A stretch of 5,638 nucleotides of DNA. Source: Hydrogenophaga sp. (GTDB lineage: Bacteria > Pseudomonadota > Gammaproteobacteria > Burkholderiales > Burkholderiaceae_C). Each line of letters opens with the position of its first letter. Positions within the stretch are counted from its first letter, which is position 1. Of the stretch, positions 1 through 5,638 are shown in pieces. The notes below the pieces were generated by a model, which did no database searches, was not told where the DNA came from, and saw nothing but the letters and a program-made list of their open reading frames with translations. Made by a program: the position numbers and the translations under genes. The stretch is from NCBI GenBank assembly GCA_020047875.1, contig JAIFNE010000144.1:1-5638 (forward strand). The letters run 5' to 3'.

Positions 1-89
1 GCCGTCAGGGTGGTCTTGCCGTGGTCCACGTGACCAATCGTGCCGACGTTGACGTGCGGCTTGGTCCGCTCAAATTTCTCTTTTGCCAT
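1..89 (-). CDS. tuf: Translation elongation factor Tu, N-terminal fragment (runs off left edge)
   Basis: EF-Tu is the cytoplasmic GTPase that carries aminoacyl-tRNA to the ribosomal A site. Only the first 29 codons are in the window. They read [20 protein letters not shown] and then VDHGKTTLT, which contains the P-loop GHVDHGKT (residues 19-26), diagnostic of EF-Tu. The ATG at 89-87 is preceded by a Shine-Dalgarno AAGGTG (102-97) with 7 nt spacing, so the start is secure. It lies 158 nt downstream of fusA in the same direction, the usual str operon order. Many proteobacteria carry two nearly identical tuf copies (tufA, tufB); this is the copy linked to fusA, but the fragment alone cannot tell how many copies exist. 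The remaining roughly 365 residues are outside the window. Confidence 0.97.
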
Positions 90-91
90 TT

Positions 92-137
92 GGAAACACC
101 TTAAAAAGAACAATGCCCGTGTGGGTTTAACGTTTCC
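92..137 (-). promoter_or_regulatory. Possible RNA helix covering the tuf Shine-Dalgarno
   Basis: On the transcribed strand GGAAAC (137-132) is the exact complement of GTTTCC (97-92), just before the tuf ATG. Inside it TTAAA (130-126) can pair with TTTAA (105-101). This gives 11 base pairs interrupted by a small 1x3 internal loop. The tuf Shine-Dalgarno AAGGTG (102-97) is partly in the helix and partly in the internal loop. The complementarity is seen directly; that it folds or regulates tuf is inference, and the AU-rich inner helix is weak. Confidence 0.3.
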
Positions 138-140
138 GGC

Positions 141-168
141 GTTGACCTGCCACGGGCAGCTGGTCAAC
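141..168 (-). promoter_or_regulatory. Stem-loop in the fusA-tuf spacer
   Basis: GTTGACC and GGTCAAC (141-147 and 162-168) form a perfect 7 bp outer stem. TGCC/GGCA (148-151 and 155-158) form a 4 bp inner stem with a 3 nt loop and a 3 nt bulge. No T-run follows on the minus strand, so it is not a canonical intrinsic terminator and transcription should continue into tuf. One strand of the inner part (151-158) is also an exact 8 nt complement of 114-121, giving a competing fold. Candidate leader structure, mRNA processing site or stability element. Confidence 0.45.
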
Positions 169-247
169 CGCTTGCGCGGCGCCGAAGACAGAAAAATGGA
201 TCACCCCAGGCCGCTTCGTCGCAACCTGGCGTGAATCGCTGTCGTGC

Positions 248-2350
<2,103 letters not shown>

Positions 2351-2357
2351 GCGAATA

Positions 2358-2361
2358 CTCC
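2358..2361 (-). promoter_or_regulatory. fusA ribosome binding site
   Basis: GGAG on the minus strand lies 7 nt before the ATG at 2350. It decides the start against the upstream in-frame TTG at 2392, which would place this site inside the coding sequence. Confidence 0.75.
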
Positions 2362-2372
2362 AAAAGGGGATC

Positions 2373-2405
2373 GAGCCCGCCACCCTGTTCAAGGGAAACG
2401 GGCTC
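2373..2405 (-). promoter_or_regulatory. Stem-loop just upstream of the fusA ribosome binding site
   Basis: GAGCCCG (2373-2379) and CGGGCTC (2399-2405) are perfect 7 bp inverted repeats. Within the loop CCCT (2383-2386) and AGGG (2392-2395) form a second 4 bp stem with a 5 nt loop, separated from the outer stem by a symmetric 3x3 internal loop. On the transcript the hairpin ends 11 nt before the fusA GGAG and is followed by GATCCCCTTTT. That short T-run comes after a C-run, so a strong terminator is unlikely; a translational control element, partial attenuator or RNase site is possible. The repeats are seen; the role is inference. Confidence 0.5.
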
Positions 2406-2445
2406 TCAGATCAGTGTGATGAGACGGGAGCGGACAGCGCCCGGG

Positions 2446-2916
2446 TCAGAAGCGGAAGTGGCTGAAGGCCTTGTTGGCTTCTGCCATGCGGTGGACTTCA
2501 TCGCGCCGCTTCATGGCGCCGCCACGACCTTCGGTGGCCTCAATCAGCTCGTTGGCCAGGCGCATGGCCATGGACTTCTCGCTGCGCTTGCGGGCAGCCT
2601 CCTTGATCCAGCGCATCGACAGTGCCAGACGACGCACAGGACGCACCTCGACGGGCACCTGGTAGTTCGCACCACCCACGCGGCGGGATTTCACTTCCAC
2701 CATCGGCTTCACGTTGTTGATGGCGACAGAGAACGCCTCGACCGGGTCTTTGCCGGTCTTCTTCTCGATTTGCTCGAGGGCACCGTAAATGATTCGCTCG
2801 GCGACAGCTTTTTTACCGCCTTCCATGATCACGTTCATGAACTTGGACAGCTCGACGTTGCCGAACTTGGGATCCGGCAGGATTTCACGTTTAGGGACTT
2901 CGCGACGACGTGGCAT
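2446..2916 (-). CDS. rpsG: 30S ribosomal protein S7
   Basis: S7 is the primary binding protein that nucleates assembly of the 16S rRNA 3' (head) domain, and it sits near the E site. The 156-residue product has the standard bacterial S7 length. It begins MPRRREVPKREILPDPKFGN and carries the hallmark segments KFMNVIMEGGKK, the RRVGGANYQVPVEVRP stretch (the conserved beta-hairpin region), RRLALSMRW and NELIEA. The basic N-terminus is the rRNA-contacting tail. The ATG at 2916 has Shine-Dalgarno GAGGTG (2927-2922) with 5 nt spacing. It lies 122 nt after rpsL and 97 nt before the fusA ATG. In E. coli S7 represses its own operon by binding the rpsL-rpsG spacer; whether this holds here is not shown by sequence. 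Intact. Confidence 0.98.
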   Translation of the reverse strand: MPRRREVPKREILPDPKFGNVELSKFMNVIMEGGKKAVAERIIYGALEQIEKKTGKDPVEAFSVAINNVKPMVEVKSRRVGGANYQVPVEVRPVRRLALSMRWIKEAARKRSEKSMAMRLANELIEATEGRGGAMKRRDEVHRMAEANKAFSHFRF

Positions 2917-2955
2917 TTTTACACCTCAAATTTGCTTCAGTTGGCGTCCTTACTC

Positions 2956-2986
2956 GACCCACCCGGGACATTCCGAGCTTCGGGTC
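2956..2986 (-). promoter_or_regulatory. Inverted repeat in the rpsL-rpsG spacer, candidate S7 feedback region
   Basis: GACCC (2956-2960) pairs with GGGTC (2982-2986) around a 21 nt interior. The interior contains an alternative small stem, CCGA/TCGG (2973-2976 and 2980-2983, the latter overlapping the outer arm), and the palindrome CCCGGG (2962-2967). It lies about 30 nt upstream of the rpsG Shine-Dalgarno. The location matches the intercistronic position of the E. coli S7 translational operator, but I see no specific sequence match, so the assignment rests on position and pairing only. Confidence 0.3.
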
Positions 2987-3000
2987 ACTACGCTGCATCA

Positions 3001-3013
3001 CCGCGCCACGCGG
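3001..3013 (-). promoter_or_regulatory. Small GC hairpin in the rpsL-rpsG spacer
   Basis: CCGCG (3001-3005) and CGCGG (3009-3013) form a perfect 5 bp stem with a CCA triloop, 25 nt after the rpsL stop codon. No T-run follows. It may stabilise the rpsL 3' end or belong to a larger intercistronic fold with the inverted repeat at 2956-2986. Confidence 0.3.
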
Positions 3014-3038
3014 CACACAGCACCGACTATCCAACGAA

Positions 3039-3416
3039 TTACTTCGCCTTGGGCTTCTTCGCGCCGTACTTGGAGCGCGACTGCTTGCGGTCTTTCACGC
3101 CTTGCAGGTCCAGCGAACCGCGCACGATGTGGTAACGCACACCAGGCAAGTCCTTGACACGACCGCCACGAACCAGCACGACGCTGTGTTCCTGCAGGTT
3201 GTGGCCTTCGCCGCCGATGTAGGAAATCACCTCAAAACCGTTGGTGAGGCGCACCTTGGCGACCTTACGCAGAGCGGAGTTGGGCTTCTTGGGCGTTGTG
3301 GTGTACACGCGGGTGCACACGCCACGACGCTGGGGGGAGTTCTCCATGGCCGGGCTCTTGGATTTGGTCTTTTCGACCTCCCGGCCGTGGCGCACGAGTT
3401 GATTGATGGTTGGCAT
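3039..3416 (-). CDS. rpsL: 30S ribosomal protein S12
   Basis: S12 lines the decoding centre of the 30S subunit and contributes to tRNA selection accuracy. The product is 125 residues, the usual length. The near-invariant core PQRRGVCTRVYTTTPKKPNS (28-47) and the run GGEGHNLQEHSVV followed by LVRGGRVKDLPGVRYH are both present. Lys43, Lys88 and Pro91 have the wild-type identity at the positions where classical streptomycin-resistance substitutions occur. Asp89 is the residue methylthiolated by RimO in E. coli. The C-terminus is the normal basic tail RSKYGAKKPKAK. The ATG at 3416 follows a Shine-Dalgarno AGGGA (3427-3423) by 6 nt. It is the first gene of the str operon, with its own promoter directly upstream. 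Confidence 0.98.
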   Translation of the reverse strand: MPTINQLVRHGREVEKTKSKSPAMENSPQRRGVCTRVYTTTPKKPNSALRKVAKVRLTNGFEVISYIGGEGHNLQEHSVVLVRGGRVKDLPGVRYHIVRGSLDLQGVKDRKQSRSKYGAKKPKAK

Positions 3417-3458
3417 GAAACGTCCCTAAACGTTTGAAAAATCGAAAACGGAAACTCC

Positions 3459-3472
3459 TCGGAAGATTCCGA
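3459..3472 (-). promoter_or_regulatory. Leader hairpin at the 5' end of the predicted str transcript
   Basis: TCGGAA (3459-3464) and TTCCGA (3467-3472) are perfect inverted repeats separated by 2 nt; as RNA this would form 5 bp with a 4 nt loop. It starts about 4 nt after the predicted start site near 3476 and sits some 30 nt before the rpsL Shine-Dalgarno. It could protect the 5' end of the mRNA. The role is inference. Confidence 0.4.
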
Positions 3473-3482
3473 AAAGCCCTCG

Positions 3483-3511
3483 ACTGTAGCATGGAGACTG
3501 TCACAGGGCAA
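3483..3511 (-). promoter_or_regulatory. Predicted sigma70 promoter of the str operon
   Basis: On the minus strand TTGCCC (3511-3506, -35, 4/6 matches to TTGACA) is separated by exactly 17 bp from TACAGT (3488-3483, -10, 4/6 matches to TATAAT). A TG at the extended -10 position (TGC before TACAGT) compensates for the imperfect hexamers. The bases after the -10 are CGAGGGC, a GC-rich discriminator of the kind associated with stringently controlled ribosomal promoters. The predicted start site is near 3476, giving a leader of about 60 nt before the rpsL ATG. It was read by eye, with no experimental support. Confidence 0.6.
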
Positions 3512-3550
3512 ATGCTGCCCACCACAGCCGACCAGACGCTGGGCTCAGCG
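3506..3550 (-). other. Two hairpins after the carboxypeptidase gene, without T-runs
   Basis: CGCTG/CAGCG (3537-3541 and 3546-3550, 4 nt loop) begins just after the carboxypeptidase stop codon. GGGCA/TGCCC (3506-3510 and 3516-3520, 5 nt loop) follows and overlaps the -35 of the str promoter. Neither is followed by a U-tract on the minus strand, so I do not call an intrinsic terminator. Rho-dependent termination or read-through into rpsL is equally possible. Confidence 0.3.
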
Positions 3551-3552
3551 CC

Positions 3553-4731
3553 TCATTGAATCCAGAGGCGGATGGCGTCCCAGGCGCGACCGAACACACC
3601 ACTTTCCTCCACGGTCTCCAGCACCTGCAGGGGGATATCCCGCACCGGCTCGCCGCTTGCCAGCGTCACGCGCAATACACCCACAGCCTGACCCCGCATC
3701 AGGGGTGCAACGAGTGGCTCGGGCCGCACGACTTCGGTCTTGAGGCGACTGCCCTCGCCCGCCCGCACGGACACCACCACGCCGTCGGCATGGCCCAGCT
3801 TCACCTCGGGCGCCTTCCCCTTCCAGACCCGCACCGAGGCAACCGGCTCACCCGCAGGCACCAGGCGCACCGCGTCGAACGCGGTGTAACCCCAGTTCAG
3901 CAGCTTCTGGCTTTCGGCGGCACGGGCGTTTTCGCTCGACGCGCCGAGTAGCACGCTGAGCAGCCGGCGCTCGCCCTGTGCGCCACTGCCCAGACTGGCC
4001 ACGGGCCGACGGGCGGTAGCAACCAGGCAATAGCCCGCCGCGTTGGTGTGGCCGGTTTTCAGCCCGTCAACCGTCGGGTCACGAAAGAGCAGCAGGTTGC
4101 GGTTGACATCGTTGGCCTGGGGCGTGCCCGGGTAGCGGTAACGCTGAATCGCGTAGTAGCCAACTTCCTGCGGGAAGTCACGCATCAGCCGCGTGGCGAG
4201 CAACGCCAGATCGCGGGCGGTGGTGGTGTGCCCGGCCTCGGTCAGGCCTTCGGGGTTCTTGAACGAACTCGACTTCATGCCAAGCGCTGCGGCCTGTTCG
4301 TTCATCATCTGCACGAAGCGCTCGACCGTCCCTCCAACGCCTTCCGCAAGCGCCACGGTGGCGTCGTTGCCCGACTGCACGATCATGCCCTTGATGAGGT
4401 CTTCCACCGGCACCTGCATTTTGGGATCGATGAACATGCGTGAACCCGGCATTTTCCAGGCCCGCTCACTGACCGGCAGCGTCTGCTTGAGCGTGAGCTT
4501 GCCCGCCTTGAGCGCGTCAAACACCAGGTAGGCGCTCATCAGCTTGGTCAGCGAAGCGGGCTCAACGGGGTCGTCGGGCGCGCGCGATGCGAGCACCTGT
4601 CCCGAGGTGACGTCCATCAGCAAATAGGCTTTGGCCGCTATTTCGGGTGGCTGGGGCGCCTGTGCGGCAACAGGCCACGCAGCCAGCACAGGCAGGCAAG
4701 CCAGCAGGATTCGGAACAGGGTACGACGCAT
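3553..4731 (-). CDS. dacC: Periplasmic D-alanyl-D-alanine carboxypeptidase (PBP5/6 class, peptidase S11)
   Basis: This serine DD-carboxypeptidase trims the terminal D-Ala from peptidoglycan pentapeptides, limiting cross-linking in the periplasm. From the ATG at 4731 the product is 392 residues. It opens with a signal peptide (RR, hydrophobic run LFRILLACLPVLAAWPV, cleavage probably after AAQA). The three penicillin-binding motifs are in order and properly spaced: SLTK (60-63, nucleophile Ser60), SGN (120-122) and KTG (225-227). A PBP5-like C-terminal beta domain follows from about residue 280. The C-terminus FGRAWDAIRLWIQ looks like the amphipathic helix that anchors this class to the inner membrane face. 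The start is ambiguous: Shine-Dalgarno AAGGA (4749-4745) is 13 nt from the ATG but 7 nt from an in-frame TTG at 4737 that adds two residues. The dacA and dacC symbols cannot be separated by sequence here. It lies between a hydrolase gene and rpsL. Confidence 0.93.
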   Translation of the reverse strand: MRRTLFRILLACLPVLAAWPVAAQAPQPPEIAAKAYLLMDVTSGQVLASRAPDDPVEPASLTKLMSAYLVFDALKAGKLTLKQTLPVSERAWKMPGSRMFIDPKMQVPVEDLIKGMIVQSGNDATVALAEGVGGTVERFVQMMNEQAAALGMKSSSFKNPEGLTEAGHTTTARDLALLATRLMRDFPQEVGYYAIQRYRYPGTPQANDVNRNLLLFRDPTVDGLKTGHTNAAGYCLVATARRPVASLGSGAQGERRLLSVLLGASSENARAAESQKLLNWGYTAFDAVRLVPAGEPVASVRVWKGKAPEVKLGHADGVVVSVRAGEGSRLKTEVVRPEPLVAPLMRGQAVGVLRVTLASGEPVRDIPLQVLETVEESGVFGRAWDAIRLWIQ

Positions 4732-4744
4732 CAGCAAAGCAAAG

Positions 4745-4749
4745 TCCTT
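4745..4749 (-). promoter_or_regulatory. Ribosome binding site of the carboxypeptidase gene
   Basis: AAGGA on the minus strand lies 7 nt before the in-frame TTG at 4737 and 13 nt before the ATG at 4731. The spacing favours TTG while codon preference favours ATG. The two options differ by only two residues, ahead of the signal peptide. Confidence 0.5.
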
Positions 4750-4761
4750 GGAACTTGAATG

Positions 4762-4784
4762 AAAAAATGGGGTGGCTGCGCCAC
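4762..4784 (-). terminator. Possible weak intrinsic terminator after the hydrolase gene
   Basis: GTGGC (4772-4776) and GCCAC (4780-4784) form a 5 bp GC-rich stem with a 3 nt loop, 8 nt after the hydrolase stop codon. On the minus strand it is followed by CCCCA and then six T (4767-4762). The short stem and the gap before the T-run make it weaker than a textbook terminator. If active, the carboxypeptidase gene would need a promoter inside the hydrolase gene or in the roughly 30 nt that remain. I could identify no clear one. Confidence 0.4.
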
Positions 4785-4792
4785 GCAGGCCT

Positions 4793-5413
4793 TCAGGCGC
4801 GCAGGTGACGCAGAACTGTGTCGCGCAGCAACGGAAGCTGCCCGTGAAAAAAGTGGCCGACGGTGGGCACCACCAACACCGGCAACACCTGGGGCCGGGC
4901 CCAGGCCATCACCGATTCGAGCGGCACCGTATCGTCCTGCTCGCCGTGGATGATCAGGATGCGGGTTTGGAGTTCCGCGGGCAGTTCCGCGACCTCGAAG
5001 CGGCTGGCCGCGGTGCCCACCAGCACCACATGCTGCAAATCGCGCGCTGGATGCAGCCGGACCACCGCGTGGGAGGTGACAAAAGCGCCAAAAGAAAACC
5101 CGGCCAGACAAAGCGGCCCGGCAGGCGCCTGCGAACCAACGACCGCCAGCAAGTCCTCGAGCTCGCCGCGGCCCTCGTCATACGCGCCCTCGCTGCTGCC
5201 GACGCCGCGAAAGTTGAACCGCACAGCGGTCCAGCCCGCGAGCACGCTGGCGCGCGCCAATGTCTGCACCACCTTGTTGCTCATCGTGCCGCCGTGCAAC
5301 GGATGGGGATGGGAAATGACCATCACACCCCGGGCGTCCGGTGCGCGGTCGATCGCCACCTCCAGCACGCCAGCGGGCCCGTCTTGTTTGAGGTGTTCGG
5401 TTTGCGCGTTCAT
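4793..5413 (-). CDS. Small alpha/beta hydrolase, COG2945-like
   Basis: This is a 206-residue single-domain alpha/beta hydrolase, cytoplasmic (no signal peptide), substrate unknown. The N-terminal HPHPLHGGTMSNKVV (35-49) is the characteristic signature of the COG2945 group. It is followed by RFNFRGVGSSEG (65-76), which precedes the nucleophile elbow GFSFG (105-109, Ser107). The probable acid is Asp160 in HGEQDDTVP and the catalytic base His187 in GHFFHG, so the triad appears complete. The ATG at 5413 is the only usable start: the frame is closed upstream by the TGA of the preceding gene, and the 16 intervening codons contain no ATG, GTG or TTG. Unusually, there is no Shine-Dalgarno; the minus strand reads CCTCCTG immediately before the ATG. 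It lies 48 nt after the ferredoxin gene in the same direction, so co-transcription is likely. Reaction and pathway cannot be stated from sequence. Confidence 0.9.
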   Translation of the reverse strand: MNAQTEHLKQDGPAGVLEVAIDRAPDARGVMVISHPHPLHGGTMSNKVVQTLARASVLAGWTAVRFNFRGVGSSEGAYDEGRGELEDLLAVVGSQAPAGPLCLAGFSFGAFVTSHAVVRLHPARDLQHVVLVGTAASRFEVAELPAELQTRILIIHGEQDDTVPLESVMAWARPQVLPVLVVPTVGHFFHGQLPLLRDTVLRHLRA

Positions 5414-5430
5414 CAGGAGGCTTGCACAGG

Positions 5431-5450
5431 GGCCAGGCTGCAGCCGGGCC
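5431..5450 (-). promoter_or_regulatory. Inverted repeat between the ferredoxin and hydrolase genes
   Basis: GGCC/GGCC (5431-5434 and 5447-5450) and GGC/GCC (5436-5438 and 5443-5445) form a 7 bp GC-rich stem with one mismatch around a TGCA loop. It fills much of the 48 nt spacer and ends 17 nt before the hydrolase ATG. No T-run follows, so it is not an intrinsic terminator. It may mark the boundary between the two messages or influence hydrolase translation. The pairing is seen; the role is unknown. Confidence 0.35.
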
Positions 5451-5461
5451 AGAGCGTGATG

Positions 5462-5638
5462 TCAGCGGCCCACGTCGGGCGGCGTCAGCAGGCGCTGCAC
5501 CACCACGCCGTCGCGCAGGTGCGACTGCACGATTTCGTCAATATCCGCCTGATCCACATACGTGTACCAGACGGCTTCGGGGTAGACCACAGCGATCGGG
5601 CCGCCGGCACAGCGGTCCAGACACCCCGCCTTGTTCAC
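5462..5638 (-). CDS. Thioredoxin-like [2Fe-2S] ferredoxin family protein, C-terminal fragment (runs off right edge)
   Basis: The last 58 codons and the TGA stop (5464-5462) are in the window; the start lies beyond the right edge. The fragment begins VNKAGCLDRCAGGPIAVVYP and continues with VWYTYVDQADIDEIVQSHL, ending LLTPPDVGR. The CLDRC (CxxxC) pair followed by GP, VVYPE, VWY and DIDEI matches the C-terminal half of the COG3411 [2Fe-2S] thioredoxin-fold ferredoxins, related to the NuoE-type cluster domain. These two cysteines would supply half of the cluster ligands, the other pair being in the missing N-terminal half. Such proteins are cytoplasmic electron carriers whose partner is generally unknown. 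The GTG at the edge is an internal valine codon, not a start. Same strand as the hydrolase, 48 nt apart. Confidence 0.9.
   Translation of the reverse strand: MNKAGCLDRCAGGPIAVVYPEAVWYTYVDQADIDEIVQSHLRDGVVVQRLLTPPDVGR

Noticed and set aside
162..167. TTGACC on the minus strand in the fusA-tuf spacer as a -35 of a separate tuf promoter
   Set aside because: No -10-like hexamer lies 16-18 bp downstream, and the hexamer is one arm of the 141-168 hairpin.
2351..2392. TTG-initiated 14-residue N-terminal extension of EF-G
   Set aside because: It runs through the hairpin and the Shine-Dalgarno that serve the ATG at 2350. EF-G proteins normally begin close to the RNIGI segment, as they do from that ATG.
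2416..3135. A 239-codon plus-strand frame opposite rpsG and the end of rpsL
   Set aside because: It spans two real genes and their spacer on the other strand, has no recognisable motif, and has no conserved-looking segment where it crosses the spacer.
3039..3416. Possible streptomycin-resistance allele of rpsL
   Set aside because: Lys43, Lys88 and Pro91 all have the wild-type identity, so there is no sign of a classical resistance substitution.
3556..3951. Plus-strand open frames opposite the carboxypeptidase (also 4048-4443 and 4193-4531)
   Set aside because: These are shadows of the coding strand, with no domain, signal peptide or plausible ribosome binding context. The minus-strand frame has all three penicillin-binding motifs.
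4863..5459. A 198-codon plus-strand frame opposite the hydrolase
   Set aside because: The minus-strand product has a full catalytic triad and family signature. The plus-strand translation is Ser/Thr/Arg-rich with no recognisable motif.

Overview
The window looks like a chromosomal segment of a GC-rich betaproteobacterium of the order Burkholderiales. Comamonadaceae (Hydrogenophaga/Acidovorax-like) is my best guess, from the look of the S12, S7, EF-G and ferredoxin-like proteins; I could run no database search. All seven genes I support lie on the minus strand, so the window reads right to left. It is mainly a conserved housekeeping locus. I see no mobile element, CRISPR array, tRNA, rRNA or phage gene.

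In transcription order there are two blocks. The first (5638 to about 3553) holds three genes: the 3' end of a [2Fe-2S] thioredoxin-like ferredoxin gene, a small COG2945-type alpha/beta hydrolase, and a periplasmic D-alanyl-D-alanine carboxypeptidase of the PBP5/6 class. A weak hairpin plus T-run lies between the hydrolase and the carboxypeptidase.

The second block (about 3511 to 1) is the classical str operon: rpsL (S12), rpsG (S7), fusA (EF-G) and the first 29 codons of tuf (EF-Tu), which runs off the left edge. A good sigma70-type promoter (TTGCCC, 17 bp, TACAGT with an extended -10 TG) sits between the carboxypeptidase gene and rpsL. It is followed by a GC-rich discriminator and a leader of about 60 nt. 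The operon supplies decoding-site proteins of the 30S subunit and the two main elongation GTPases.

The most interesting non-coding content is in the str operon spacers: rpsL-rpsG 122 nt, rpsG-fusA 97 nt and fusA-tuf 158 nt. Each contains inverted repeats able to form RNA hairpins. In the fusA-tuf spacer, two mutually competing pairings can be drawn, one of which would partly cover the tuf Shine-Dalgarno. These are candidates for translational feedback, attenuation or RNA processing, but no function is demonstrated by sequence alone. I do not see a novel multi-gene system here.
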